From NCBI GenBank assembly GCA_018881555.1, contig JACAXG010000061.1, forward strand, positions 2,356,001-2,420,000: a stretch of 64,000 nt of DNA, in the 5' to 3' direction. The stretch is from Amblyornis subalaris (taxonomy: Eukaryota > Chordata > Aves > Passeriformes > Ptilonorhynchidae). Of the stretch, positions 1-12,725 are shown piece by piece; the first letter of the stretch is position 1; each line of letters starts with the position of its first letter. A program made the position numbers and the translations under genes. The notes under the pieces are model-generated. The model searched no databases, was not told the origin of the DNA, and saw nothing but the letters and a program-made list of their open reading frames with translations.

Positions 1-3000
1 TATGCAGAAGGATTGCCCATACTGTTTTACCAGGCAAGCACATACAGTAATACAGAACAAATTTGCTACGTAAACATTGAGGCTCTCAAGTTATGAGATC
101 ACATGCATGTAATATTTTGTTGCAGAAATTCTGATTCTTAACTCAGCATATTAAATGCTTGTTATAATTTCAAACAGTTTTGTGTGCTATCTGTGTGAAC
201 TTTATAGTCAATGTGAGCACTGCCAAGTCTAATTCAGAATGAGTGAGCCTTTGGAATGTGTTTTGAACTTTTCTTTCACATTCCTTATATAAAATAAAAT
301 TCAAGCCACCTTCTCTGAGTACCACTCAACTCTGGGGGGGAAAAAGAAACAAACCTGCCAGCTTTGCTGACTTAGTTTGAGAGACACTTGATATGTCTTT
401 CTATTGGGAATTCAAAATTCTTAACTAATGACCACCCTTTTCCTTTATACACATACCGAAGATAAGCAGCACTTCAACTGGGGGTGAAGACGTGAGGAGT
501 ACAGAGCAGATAATTCTTTCCTTTCCAAGGTCTGAATTCAGGAAGCCTTTGATCAGGGCATTCACAACTTCAAACAGTTGGATGGTTTTGGCAAAGAAAT
601 CTGTTTTGTAGCCAAAAAGTAGTATCTATGAAAGTCTACGTAAAGCATAGGATAAAAGAGCTTTTTCTTTCATAGACTACTTGTCCAGGCATAACACCAA
701 AAAATAACTGAATTTGGAAGAAATTTTGCAGAATTGCCTCTTGATCTAGACTTACAGCCTTGCATGTGGAATAAGGAGTGGGGAAAGAATGGGGCAGGGA
801 GGGAAAATTTAAAAAGTGGGTAATTGGTGATCTTTATTCTAACAAGCATGTGTTCCTTCTATGTTTTCCTAGTGCTTGTATGCTTTCTTGGGTAATCTTG
901 GCTAAGCTGTCATGTCTTCTTGAACAGCTTTTACTTAATTTCCAACTCTAAAGTATTTAAAGGTCGTTTTCTCGATGTTTTGCTTGAGTATCTGATTTTG
1001 ATCTTTCAACTGTGACAATAACTTATTAAATGCAACAAACCAAGGATCCAGAACCCCTGCTGAATTACCATTTAACTCATTTTAATTGATCTCATCAAAA
1101 GATGATGGGAGGGTCACACAGCAGAGAATTAAGCTTGTGGATGTACTTTTGCAAGGTTAGGACCTTGAGAAAATTGAAATTTTGCTTGTTGTCTGTTGAA
1201 CTGAATGAATAGTGACCTAGTCCTTCACTTCTGATTTTAATTAAAATCAGTAATTTAATTAAAATCTTCCATGCCACATAAAGGAACAGTTCAAAACAGA
1301 GGTTATGTTTTTCCTGAAACTATTTTCTTGATTGCGATATGAATTTCCATAGTTCTTACATGATAAAACTAGTGCAAAAATTTTAATTTTCACTGATTCC
1401 TTTGCACACAAAATTAGTCTCTAATGCTAATATTAATTTCCTTGTTGTCAAAAGGGTTCTTTAAATAAGACTGGATTGGATACTGTGTATTATTTGTTGA
1501 GACTGTTAGCAGCATTACTTTAAGACTATATTTGTTATCTTTGTAGCACTGTAACTGGTNTTTCTTTTGATGCATGTACTTCATCAAGAGAGCAAAATGA
1601 TGCAACGGGACAGATGCAGATGGGCATAACACTTGTGGAGCAGTCTGGCACTAATTTGAGTAGACATATGTGATTTCAGAATACTACTAGAAATCCTAGA
1701 TGTTCTATTAACAGTTGTGGGAAGCATTTTCTTGTTGAATTTTCTACATAAGATANAAAAAAAAATTCTTTTTGTCCCCTAGGTTGGGAATAAAATACTT
1801 GTCGTTTTGTTTTATGAATTCTTGATACAGAATTTATACATGACTGAGATTTTGTGTCAGCAATATGCTTATTCTTTTGAAATTGCTATCTCTAGTGACC
1901 AGAAATGGTTGAAAGTTTTAACTTTCCAGCAGTGCAAAATTCAACAATGGCAAGTAAAAAGTAACAGATGCCTGCCAATGCTATTTCTCGATGATTAAGG
2001 CAACCAGCATACCTTTTATGCGGAAATAGAGCTGTAAGTCAATAGGCTGTTAGTGGGGAGGCTGTCCATAGAGGCCATGTCTGCTGGTTTTTATGACAAA
2101 CTTGGAAGAGGAATCAATGAAAATGAGGGAAAAGTATTAAACAAAAAAAGGTACTTTTTCACAGGGCCCATAATTGCATGTGCTATTCTTATCACAGGGT
2201 GTTGAGGCTCTTGGAGTTCATTTATTTTTAATAAGTGATTAAATAAATTGATGAAAGAGAAAAAGGTACAGCTTTTGCCTCTGGTGTCCTGTATTACAAT
2301 TTGATGAAAACAGAGATCAGCAAGGAAAGTGTCACCATATACTTATCTTGGTCTGTCTTTCCCTACTGAGTCACCCAGAACTGAGGCTTGCACTGCCCAG
2401 GGCTGTGTGGTTCTTGACTCTGGTGTAAAGGAACCCTTCTGCATAATTCCTAAACATGTTAAATTCAAAAACTGAAATCAATTCTATGTGGTACAGACTA
2501 ACACTGAAGAGCATTGCAAGATGATGACCTAAATTGCCTCCTGCTGAAAGAGGAGGATACTGCTGAGTATACTCAAGTTATGGCTTTTCATTTGATAAAG
2601 GTATGGATGAAATGGATACATGAACTGAAGCTGTAAAAGTGGGTCAGGTCACAGCCCTTTATAATAGTAAAGAAAAACAAGGGGTTATTTTGTAAAATTG
2701 CCAGAAGTTTGAGCAAGAAAGTATGTTGATCTTACACAATGCACTGAGACATTTTCTTAAGATTTATGCAGCTATTTATTTTGCCATGCTGTAGTATGGC
2801 TTTCCTTTCTAGGATGCCCCAGGACCTGTTTCTCACCATAAAGGGCCACATGCAGCTGCCAGCTCTTCTTGATATGGGGGATGCTACAAGAAAAGATTGT
2901 AAGATGTTCTGGACTATAACATGCTCTGCCTCTCTTTCTTTGAACCCCCATGTAGGAGTCGCTGTTCTTCCTCATTGACCAAGGTGTTTGAAGTATGTCC

Positions 3001-3956
3001 TTGCTAAGAAAATGTAATGATGTAACGTCTTGTGTGAACCATTACAGTGAAGGTCATTCAGCAGGTTCAGGTAGACCTTCTTGAGGTGGCACAGATAACA
3101 GTTAAGGTCTGATACTTTTCCTGTTAAGTATAGGATACAAGCTATGCTCATGGAATATGTGAGATGCTATTACTCAAGAAGTGTTTCTTGTGCTGTATGC
3201 TATCCTGATCTGCCATCAGTTGTTGAGTTTGGTGTTTTTAAGGCTTTAGGCATTACTGCTCATATTTGATACTTGCTGATTTTGCCAATCCATGCAAAAT
3301 CAGTTTCTAGGCAACATGACTGCCAGTATTTGTGATGGAGCATTACCCTATTTCTCATGCTATCAACTGTGGATAGCTATAGAACATTTGTGTTTTGTAA
3401 ATTCTGTAAATAAGCTTCTAGTTGTCATGGTAATAAAGTATGTATCAGAGCTTTTTAACTGAGTTGCTTGTCAATTTGGATATTATCTTCTCCTTTTTCC
3501 GTTGTCTTTGTTTGGTACATTCTGTATTTTATTATTTTTTAGAAAGAATCTGTTACTATATGTAAGATGTCTTTTTCCATTGCTATAAAAGAAAATGCAA
3601 TCCTACTTTATTGATTACATGCATTGTTTCTAACATGATAGCAGCAGGAGGTCAAGTCTGTTGGAAAAACCACCAAAACTGTTTTTCAGGGAAGCTGTAC
3701 TGGGTGCACACAGGGAATGAGGAAATAGAAATTCATAATGTCATGGTTCATTGCAGCTAACTATGTCTGTGTCTAAGAGAATTTTTCAAGAGTACGCCTG
3801 AGGAGTATTCTTCAATAAACAGTGTTCATGTTTGTTTTGAAAAGGAACTTAAAACTGACCATATCTAAATCTCTATGAAAAGCTCTGTTTGAAAAACACT
3901 CACTGTGCAGGTAAGTGTTATAATCTATTAGACATTACTTGTTCTTTGTAATGCAG
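1..3956 (+). other. KLHL7 intron (3' part)
   Basis: Ends at the acceptor before the first exon in the window. I searched for the preceding KLHL7 exon (the kelch segment before DYSWTD) and did not find it, so it lies to the left. No repeat was recognised here and no other gene. Confidence 0.7.
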
Positions 3957-4197
3957 GATTACAGCTGGACAGACATCCGATGTCCCTTTGAAAAGCGCAG
4001 GGATGCAGCTTGTGTCTTCTGGGACAACGTAGTTTATATTTTGGGTGGTTCCCAGCTCTTCCCTATAAAGCGAATGGACTGCTACAATGTGGTGAAGGAT
4101 AGCTGGTATTCCAAGCTAGGACCTCCAACACCTCGAGATAGCCTTGCAGCCTGTGCTGCTGAGGGCAAAATTTATACATCTGGTGGTTCAGAAGTGG
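3957..4197 (+). CDS. KLHL7: KLHL7 exon, kelch repeats 1-2
   Basis: Acceptor ATGCAG at 3951-3956 and donor GTAAGA at 4198. It encodes 80 codons plus one base, from DYSWTDIRC to SGGSEVG. The phase-1 end joins the next exon to give EVGNSALYLFECYD, as in the vertebrate protein. Confidence 0.96.
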
Positions 4198-7100
4198 GTA
4201 AGACACTAAAAATCTTTAAAACAAACAAAAAAAGCACAAAGAAAGATAGCTGGAAATTTTTCTGGTTTTTGCATGATTTTGTTGACAAGAAACTGCACGT
4301 TGCCATGTTAGTCTAATGAGTTTATTTTCCCGTATTTAGGATTTTATCCCCCTTTGCCCAATCCAACAACCTATTTCTGTTGTATTTTTAAAGTGGTTTC
4401 ACTGATTGAAATGATTAATATTCACATTAACTAGAGTATAAAGTACACTGCAGCACTTAATGGTTAAATAGGGACAAGACCAGGTTGGATGGAGCTCTGA
4501 GCAACCTGATCTAGTGGAACGTGTCCCTGCCCATCACAGAGGGGTTGGAAATAGATAATCTTTAAGGTCCCTTCCAACCCGAACCGTTCTATGATTCTGT
4601 GATTCAATGAAATATATTTTGGGAGTCCCACTCTTATCTTCTATAATTCCCCAGAACTCGGTGTGGTTTAAAATTTTCTGCAATGTATGACCAGAATAGC
4701 TGCATTTTGACAATAGCCTTCCTTATATACAGCATAAGTTGGGCCTAATGAGGTCTTTTAAAGGAGGGGGGAAAAAAGTGGAAAAGAAATCTTTTACAAC
4801 TACTGCTTTTGGTGGTGAAATTGTACCTGGTCCTGTAAAGGAATTTGTCCAATTTTTCTGTCAAATGACAGAAGTTACCTTCTGTTATTTTCTTATTCTG
4901 TTCCAAATGGAAAAATATCTTCTGTTATTTGTTATTCTTCCACAAATGAAGAAATAATACTTCCTTTAGATGTTATTACTCAACATAGTAAAGGAAAAAA
5001 ATAAGACTGTTGGGATTTTTTGTCTCTCCAAAAAACCCTGGAGGGTGACTTATGCTATGGTGTTACAGGAACATTTTATTTTGTCTAAACCTGATATATA
5101 TCAACAACCCAGAAGCTGGAATGTAGGCATGCTATATCCATGAAAATAGCTATGCTAAAAAAGCTATGTTCTGGAGAATAAAAATAAAAGGAAAAAAAAT
5201 CCTAGAAGGAAGATCCTTTTGAGGTCTGCCTTGCTGCAGAGGGTGGTGAACAGAGGCAAAAAAAGGTCATGATCAGTGCTTAACATTGATAAGTCACTTA
5301 ACCGGAGGTTGTAACATTTAGGCCATGTTATCTGACTTTTTAAATATTTTAAGAGGTCTAATGTTGCAGCAGAATAGGCAGTTCCCAGCTGCCACCTCGT
5401 GTGGTAAATGTGAAATAGCACCTTTCCCATTACTTGAAATAGGCTTAACTAAGGCCACATTAGGAAACTTAGAACACTACAACACCTCATAAATCTCTGT
5501 AGTTTCCTATGTTTCAGTTCATGGGGAATAACAATAGAAACTTTTGATTGTACAGTATATTTTCTAAATCTTGGTAAATAGTTAATACAACTGTAATGGA
5601 AATTTTAAATTAGCAGTTTTCTTAGAAATACACTGTCACATTACTGCACAGTTCCACTATGCTTTCCATAAATATTTTTCAAGAAAGAATAGTAAAAGCT
5701 AAAAATTAACAATGGAGTTTTTTCTTTAGAATTCTGTGAACACTGAAAGTTTGGAAAAGTTTGTCTCTCCTGAATCTAGTATCTTCTAATTTGAAGCAGG
5801 CAATTATGTGAAAGCATTAATCTGATAGAATGCTGCAGTGTGTTAAGCTGTAAAGAAATCTAAAAATTGCATGTTTTTTCCATCAATTGAAGAGGCTGGA
5901 TTACTGTGCCAGTCCATTACAGAAAACACGGCTCATTTCCCTTTCTTGAATTGATGGGACTCCTGTTTTATTTGCAATAACTAGCAGAGTTTGGAAGCTG
6001 AACATACCAGATTCTTCCACTCTTATTTCAGTGCAGGAGAAATACTTAACATTATACTGAAAATTGAAGCTTTTACCTGTTTTTTAAAAAAAAAGTTAAA
6101 GACAGGTCTGCTGTATTTTCAATGGTTAGGAATTTCTACAACTTCAACAAGAATGTCTATTCACATCAAAGAAAAAAGTATGTCCCACTCTATATAGTTT
6201 TTGGTGATATTGAGAATGACAGGGCAGAAGCAAACAAACACACTTTATAGGAGTCTGTTTCTGGCATTTTGGGTCTGGAAACACCGCATTGTTTTGATGG
6301 TTCAAATCCTCAGCTGGTAGTGAGTGCTGCTAGTGTGATGGTTAATTTTTAGAAGTAGAAACCCAAGGAAAAACAGGGACAAGAAAAGGCACCTTTAACT
6401 GTTCTAGGTGAATATATCTTTTGAAACAAAGGGAAGAAGGATCTGGTTCTTTTCTGAGAACGTTGTATTCAGCCTTCTCTGCCTTGGCTGTGATTCAGTC
6501 ACTTGCCTGAGCATGAGTCTTTGAGCTCCCGTTGCTTTTGATTTCAGTAATAGTTTTCTTGGCCCTTGAGGGAAGAGTACACAGACCCTGCAATTCCAGG
6601 AAATAAGTATTTTCCTGCCAGTCCTCAGGAAGAAAGTAAAGTGAGGAGAGGTAGCTGTTTCGTGGTTGCTGGTAATTCAGGAGTATGTTATGACGTAAGC
6701 TTTCAAATTCCAAAGGCAACAAGTATTCTGGGAATTGGGCAAGTCACATTGCTTAGAGGAAAAACACTCATGAACCTGTAGTAAGTTTACAAAGCTGGTT
6801 TCATCTTCACATCTGAAAGTTCAATATATTTCCAAGTAGTAAGAGTAGCATGAGCTGATCACAATGGGATCAGTAATTTATATACATCTGTTTAGCATTT
6901 ATTCCCCTCCAAGAAAAAAAAATCTTATTTTTTTCTTGTTGTTTTTAAACACAAATATCAATTTTATAAACTTACTTGCATATTTTAGAACCAAAGAGTC
7001 AAAATACTTAAAATGAAGTGCGTTCTGAGTAATCCCAAGTTTCAAGCTGGTTAGTTCTACTTTTGGAGGCAGGAAAGCAGCTTTCCCTTTTCCACTAACA

Positions 7101-9610
7101 AACAAAGCATCAGTTTGATAATTGCTGTTAGACTCTTCTCTTGAAAGACGACCATAAAGATTAATGCCACTTTGGTGGGTTTCTATTTTTTTAAGGCAAT
7201 TCTGCACTGTATTTATTTGAATGCTATGACACNAGAACAGAGAGCTGGCACACAAAGCCCAGCATGCTGACTCAGCGATGCAGCCATGGAATGGTAGAGG
7301 CGAATGGGCTCATTTATGTATGCGGAGGAAGCCTGGGGAACAACGTTTCCGGAAGAGTCCTGAATTCCTGTGAAGTTTATGATCCAGCCACTGAAACGTA
7401 AGTACTGCTTTAAGGCAGGTTATTTTTAGTCACTTGTGTCTTTGCTAACTCTGTAAATGACTGAAGTATAGATGACTATGGGAAAAACTGTGGTAAGGAA
7501 TTTTTCCTATGTCAGCAGTAAGAAATCAGTTATTTGCAACTCTACTTGAAAGATGGTTTTTNTTAAGCAGCTTTCTTCCATATTTCATTTTCCTAATGAT
7601 AGGTTTTTATTTACATATTTTATACTTATTTTCTATGAACTAGATGGTGATTTTTCCTTTTCTCTTTGGCTTATTTTCCCCAGGTGGACTGAGCTGTGTC
7701 CAATGATTGAAGCCAGGAAGAATCATGGGCTGGTGTTTGTAAAGGACAAAATATTTGCTGTGGGTGGACAAAATAGTTTAGGTACTTTAATTCTATTAAT
7801 TCTCTAGCTGGTCACATGAGGTTTTATGGGTATTTTTCTCTTTTGGAATGAATTCATTCTACTCTGTTCAGCTGAAAAGCTTTGAGCAGCACCATCAAAC
7901 ACGTCCTGTTGTCACATCAGTGTTGCCTTCCTCCTTTCACCTCCTCACTGTACCTTATTTTTCAAATTCTTGTACTAATGACAGTATTGTCAAGTTAAGA
8001 TATGCACCCCTACTGTAGCCCAGTTCTGAAGCAGTTAATATGGCTAAAACAGGCATCTGAGAAAAGAGATTTTCTTTTTTTTCTTTTTTTTCTTTTTTTT
8101 TTTTTTTTAGTTATTCATGTGTTTTGAGAGATTTTAGCATTCTTTTGAGAGACAGGTAAAGGTGTAGCTACTATTTTAGGAACTTCAGTCTAAAGACTTA
8201 AAGCTAGTCTGGTATGATAAAATGGTGAAAATGTGAGACCTCTTTTGACTGCCCTAGCTTTGAAATATGATTTACTGTCATGGGCAGGTCATTTATGATC
8301 TGCCTGTCTTTAGAACTAGAAGAATTAATACTTTATGAGAAGAATTGAATTTTAATTACACAGGGTTTCCAAAGTGCTTTTCAAAATGGAAAATTCTCAT
8401 TTAGGAGGTTTTTTTAATCACTATTCATGGTAAGTGGAATACTTGATTTCAGATAAATGCTATTTTAGAATATAGCTTGGTTTTTAATTGGCTACTTGAA
8501 CTATTCCATCATGATTGATTCCTAATGCAAAAACAGTAGATGCATTTATTGCACAAACACTTTATCAATCCATAATGTAAGTGTATTCACTGAATGCTCC
8601 TCTTAGAAGTATTAATAGTAGTTTTTACTGGAGTAAAATGAGGAAGAGTTATGTCTGGGATGAAAAACTCATATCTATTAACATGCTAGAAAGATTTCTT
8701 AATCTCTCAGATCTAATAATTCAGGACTGGAAATGAAAACTGAGTTAAATAGGGAGAGCAGAATGTTTGCAGCTGTTGTCAAGTGTAATTAATATATTTC
8801 CTGAAGAAGCAAATCTTAGTCACAAAATCTACTCTTCTCTAATAACTTTTGNTTCTTTTGGCCCTTTTCAAAGGGACTTAGGCTTTTACACTTCAGTGGT
8901 TCTAGTATCATCATGAAGNGAGACCTCCTCTATCAGTAAATGGTCAATTTTGGTAAAGGTGCCTGTGAGCCCTCTAGAATAAAATGCCCTCGCTACAGGG
9001 AAGTTTCAGGTAACTCCTGAGTTTTAGACACTAGCCACAAATCCATCAGGAATTCAGCACTGTTAGTTCTTCTGTTCATGAAGTAACATGTTAGAATCTG
9101 TAGAAAATGTCTAGTGTGAATTTGTTAGAATTCATCTCCTTTTTACTTTTCTGTTTCTGTATTTATACAAGGGTAAACTGCTAGTTTAGAAACTGGGGTG
9201 TATTTTCAGGTTTGCTTTTTTTAATGTAGGGTTTTTAAAACCTTGAAAATAAAGACTTAAGTTTGCATGCTCTAGTGCAGTCCATACAGTACAACATAAT
9301 AAGTTATCTGTTTCATTGTTTTGTAGGTGGCCTTGATAATGTAGAATATTATGATATCAAGATGAATGAATGGAAGATGGTGTCTCCAATGCCATGGAAA
9401 GGTGTAACAGTGAAGTGTGCTGCTGTGGGATCTATAGTCTATGTCCTGGCTGGTTTTCAGGGTGTTGGTCGCTTAGGGCACATTCTTGAATATAACACTG
9501 AAACAGACAAGTGGATAGCCAACTCCAAAGTCCGTGCTTTCCCAGTGACAAGTTGTTTAATCTGTGTTGTAGACACTTGTGGGGCAAATGAAGAAACTCT
9601 AGAGATCTGA
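3957..9610 (+). CDS. KLHL7: KLHL7, 3' part of gene (last four coding exons)
   Basis: Kelch-like protein 7, a BTB-BACK-kelch adaptor that brings substrates to CUL3 ubiquitin ligase. Four exons join in phase (3957-4197, 7196-7397, 7684-7781, 9327-9610) to give 274 C-terminal residues and a stop at 9608-9610. If the protein is about 586 residues, as in human, this is roughly residues 313-586, which is nearly the whole six-bladed kelch propeller. The reading opens with DYSWTDIRCPFEKRRDAACV and ends CGANEETLEI. The kelch signature, a double glycine followed by a spaced Tyr and Trp, recurs at YILGGS, IYTSGGS, IYVCGGS, IFAVGGQ and YVLAGF. All introns are GT..AG. The BTB and BACK exons lie upstream, outside the window. 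No frameshift or stop is seen, so the gene looks functional. Identity is very secure because the match to the vertebrate protein is almost residue for residue. Confidence 0.97.
4198..7195 (+). other. KLHL7 intron
   Basis: Intron between two kelch exons. Apart from the CR1 fragment listed separately, no structure was recognised. Confidence 0.85.
4470..4606 (+). repeat. CR1 LINE 3' fragment, plus strand
   Basis: The sequence carries the CR1 3'-end signature: a GGTTGGATGGAGCTCTGAGC-type block, then CCCTTCCAACCC and a tail of TATGATTCTGTGATTC. It is heavily 5' truncated, as is usual for CR1. Confidence 0.88.
7196..7397 (+). CDS. KLHL7: KLHL7 exon, kelch repeats 3-4
   Basis: Acceptor after TTTTTTTAAG at 7195, donor GTAAGT at 7398. 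It encodes NSALYLFECYDTRTESW through LNSCEVYDPATET. The N at 7233 is the third base of an ACN codon, so it leaves threonine unchanged. Confidence 0.95.
7684..7781 (+). CDS. KLHL7: KLHL7 exon, kelch repeat 4-5 boundary
   Basis: Pyrimidine-rich acceptor ending CCCCAG at 7683; donor GTACTT at 7782. It encodes WTELCPMIEARKNHGLVFV, KDKIFAVGGQNSLG. The 98 bases keep phase with both neighbours. Confidence 0.95.
7782..9326 (+). other. KLHL7 intron
   Basis: Last coding intron. It contains a long poly-T/CT tract at 8070-8108 and nothing else recognised. The intron at 7398-7683 is short and holds nothing notable. Confidence 0.85.
8070..8108 (+). repeat. T-rich simple repeat
   Basis: About 39 bases of almost pure T broken by three C residues, inside a KLHL7 intron. 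Confidence 0.9.
9327..9610 (+). CDS. KLHL7: KLHL7 last coding exon
   Basis: Acceptor TTTTGTAG at 9326. It encodes GLDNVEYYDIKMNEWKMVSP through DTCGANEETLEI and stops with TGA at 9608-9610. It supplies kelch repeats 5-6 and the short C-terminal tail. Confidence 0.96.
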
Positions 9611-10140
9611 AGACCTGTAGGGATGCCAAGACATTCTTCAAGGACTTGGGAAAAGATGGTTATTGGTGCTTTGCTTCCATGTTTTACTGAATCTTGTTAA
9701 ATTTAATAACAGGAGAAAAATGAGATGCAGTCTTTCAATTTGTATATACAGCATATTGTATAACGTGGATTTTGTCATGCCCATTTTCTTGTCTGTTTTA
9801 AAGAGATGGGGATGTGTTTTGAGAATCCACTTACCTAGGTGAGATCACGCGGCATCTTCCTTTAAAAAGACTGTGGGTGTGGCCTTGTCAAACATAGACC
9901 CAATCCAAATATTTAGAATGCCTCTAAAGCATTTGATGAAGAAAAGATTTCTGGTTAAATGACATTTTAACAAGGTCAGTTGCAGAAACACTTCATTTAA
10001 TAAAGGTGAGTAAATACAGCTTGGGTCACCAGAAAGAGGAGCAAAAATTTTCTTCTCCTTCATACCTACCTGCAGAAATGTTACTACGATGAAATGAAGA
10101 TATTTTCTCAGGAAAGACCAAGGACTGCTGTCTAATAAAG
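9611..10140 (+). other. KLHL7: KLHL7 3' untranslated region
   Basis: Non-coding sequence after the KLHL7 stop, with polyadenylation signals AATAAA at 9999-10004 and 10134-10139. The exact cleavage site cannot be read, and the transcript could extend further. Confidence 0.6.
10134..10139 (+). terminator. Candidate KLHL7 polyadenylation signal AATAAA
   Basis: Canonical AATAAA hexamer about 520 bases after the stop. A second copy lies at 9999-10004. Confidence 0.45.
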
Positions 10141-11289
10141 ATTCCCAATATTTCTACAGCTCTCTAGATCATGATAGCTGCCCTCTTCCAGTGAGTTTCT
10201 TCCATCATTTGCATGACTGCTTACCAATTTTTTAAGGTTAGAGAGGCCATACATAGAGATTAGAGGAACACTTGATGGTCTCTTTGGCCTTTTGTGGAGC
10301 TTTCAGAGAAGGACTTTTTGATTTTAATTTTTTTTTATTACACTGAGGTAGGGGATGGTGGGGGAAGTTGACAAGAATTGTGCACTATAATTAGCAAGTT
10401 GGAAACTTGGAATGAATTTTCAATCTATCTTCCCAGGCATCAGACTGTACATACTGTAGATGCCAAACCATTAGCAAAGATGGGAACAGGAATCAGAAAA
10501 GCAAAGTCAATACAACAGATACATTGATTTTCTTCTTGAAAATGACTGTTTTTAAAATGGCATGAACCAAGTCATTAAAGATACTTTACAGAAGTCTTCA
10601 GAAGTTGCGCATGGTTATTCATCTCTGGTTTAGAAGCACAGAGTTCTGTAAATGCTTCCAGCCCACATGATGGTAAATTTCTTCATCCAGCTTCGAAGTC
10701 CAGCCTCTCAAGCTCTGGATATCATCAACATCATGTGCCTCTGCCCAGTTCTGGAAAACTATACAAATGATATCTGTCCTGCTCCCATGCCAGTTTATTA
10801 ATATCTGTCATAGTTTCGTCACCTCTCCTAACTTGCTGATGTTTTCAGGTCTGTTTCTATAAGACGATTGAGTCAGGTTCAGAAGTTGGTGCTTGCCTAT
10901 CTCTGCCTCGCTGGTGCTGTGGATGTTTAGTCTGTTTTAGTTCTGAAGTTCCTCCAAATTCTCCTAAGTAGTGTAAATCCTGGTTTTCAAAGTCAGTGCT
11001 TCTTTGTAGACTTGCTCCTGGTTTCCTTCCTCACCCTGACAACTCTGCCTGTACAGACAGGACTTAACATGTCCTCCCGGGCTTTATTGTGGTTCCTGCA
11101 ACTCCGTTCTTTATTCAGCAGTAAGTGAACGGTGTGCGACTTTTTTCTATTCCCCCTTACCTTTTCCCTTCTCCTAGCCACGAAACCTGTCCCTGGTATC
11201 TTGGCTGCTTGTTTCCGAAGTAGTGGAATCCTGCAGGAAACTCTGCTTTTTAGACTGGACGGGCTCTTTTATTTGTTTTGTAGCGCTTT
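10141..11289. other. Spacer between KLHL7 and the NUP42 pseudogene
   Basis: No coding exon or repeat recognised. It becomes GC rich abruptly after about 11285. Confidence 0.6.
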
Positions 11290-11660
11290 TACACTTGCGG
11301 AGCCGCGTTGTTCTGAGGGGCGAATAGTCCTCGGGCGGCGGCGGCGCGGGGCGGACACGCTCGTCCTTCGGCTGCTGCGGGGCCGCGGCCGCCCCGGGGA
11401 CAGGCGCTGGAACGAGCATCCCCGCGGGCCGGGCCCCCGCACCCCGGCCCAAGGGACCCCGAGCGCGGCGGGGCGGGCGGGCTGGACGCGGGGCTGGAGG
11501 CGGCCCCCGGACCTGCCCCGGCGCCCGCCCCGGGCGCGCCGTGCGGACGCTGCCGGCACCAGCTCCGGAGCCGAGCGGGCCGGGCGGGTCTCGGCCGGAG
11601 TTGTCGGCAGCAGCAGCCTCTGGTTCGGTACTCGCACGGTTGTGCTCTGGCGAAGGGACT
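11290..11660 (+). promoter_or_regulatory. CpG-rich block of the duplicated NUP42 promoter/exon 1
   Basis: Very GC- and CpG-rich sequence that parallels the CpG island around exon 1 of the intact NUP42 at 18.6-19.1 kb. The shared stretch includes the CTGGAACGAGCA core, CGGGCGGGC runs, and the CAGCAGCCTCTGGTTCGG block. It may keep promoter activity, but that is inference. Confidence 0.6.
11352..11453 (+). pseudogene. NUP42 duplicate, exon 1 remnant
   Basis: Aligns with exon 1 of the intact gene through GGGGAC..CGCTGGAACGAGCA and the CCGGCCCAAG end. Start codon, finger cysteines and donor dinucleotide are all lost. Confidence 0.8.
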
Positions 11661-12051
11661 GCGCGATGTGCCACGAGGCCGTTGGAAAGCAGCTCGGGAA
11701 TCTNGGCTGCCAGGAGCAGCGCGCAAGCAGCTGCGTGTTGTAGCTGGTGAAGGCTGTTTCCGTTCTCACCGGCTCCGAGTGTTCGGGAGCCTTGGGAAGG
11801 CGAGGGACAAGACGGAGAGCCGAGGGCTGCAGCTGCTTGTCTTTATTCCTGCTCAAAGAGAGCCAGGGTTTGCCAATTCATTAGGGGCCTTTAAACCTCT
11901 GAAGTTCTGTGATGAATCCTTTATGTGAATCCAGACTGTAACCATCTTAGGACAGACAATGTAGCAAGGCCCATGTCTTTGTAACTATGGAGAGCGGTTG
12001 GAAGTATGAATCTGTTGCCTTGGAGGTTTTTGATTATTCCTGTCTTTGCAG

Positions 12052-12128
12052 GCTTTTCAGATGTCTCTCCAGAAGAGCTGCTTCTGGAGTACTATGACAG
12101 CAGAGGAAACAATATCATTGGGAAATGT
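12052..12128 (+). pseudogene. NUP42 duplicate, exon 4
   Basis: 77 bases, same length and phase as intact exon 4 (21643-21719). It reads [26 protein letters not shown] against [26 protein letters not shown]. Acceptor TTTGCAG and donor GTAAGT are intact. Confidence 0.85.
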
Positions 12129-12638
12129 GTAAGTAGTGTAAAAATGCTGACTGATGGGAACAGTCTTTGGGATAAGACTTGCTACCATTCTTCAGGTGGC
12201 CACTCTTCGCTTATTTATCTCCCAGCTCTAGGAGATGATCAGAATGCAAAAATATCCTTAAACTCCTGTGCACCAAAGAGAATGCCAAAATAGCTGCTGC
12301 TCTGTATGGTCTACTGTAACATCATCTTTTTGCCTGAGATCCCTGGCTCAAACTTCTGATCTGATCTCACTCTTCAGGAAAAGACATAAAAACTTGATTT
12401 AAGGGCAATAGTAAGAGTATTTAAAGGAATATTGTATTAATAACAAAAATTTCATCTTTTCACCTGGAAGTGGAAGGAATGCAAAAGTCCTCTGTTGCTT
12501 TAGAGAAGTTTCTTTTCTAATTATAAATATTTTCTTTTGGTTCAGTAGACAGACCACTCTTCATTTTTTTTCCCTTTTTTTCTTTTCCTATAAAGTTTTC
12601 CCTGATAACAAAAATAAACTTTTTTTCTCTCTTTTCAG

Positions 12639-12725
12639 ATAGATGCAGTTCAACAGTTAGCAAAACAATGGGGACATTGGCTGATTCAGTGGAAAGCTTT
12701 AAATGCATCAACAAAAGCAGCCTTG
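12639..12725 (+). pseudogene. NUP42 duplicate, exon 5
   Basis: 87 bases, in frame. The first part is diverged from the intact copy ([18 protein letters not shown] against [18 protein letters not shown]), while the last 34 bases are identical. The border of the high-identity tract falls inside this exon. Confidence 0.85.

Noticed and set aside
3880..3920. CAG followed by GTAAGTG at 3911, a perfect-looking splice donor just before a KLHL7 exon
   Set aside because: The preceding sequence does not encode any KLHL7 residues and has no matching acceptor; only 46 bases separate it from the real acceptor.
11132..11856. Long open frames on both strands (up to 203 codons) in the GC-rich block
   Set aside because: They arise from CpG-rich sequence with few stops and correspond to the damaged NUP42 exon 1 region, not to an independent protein.
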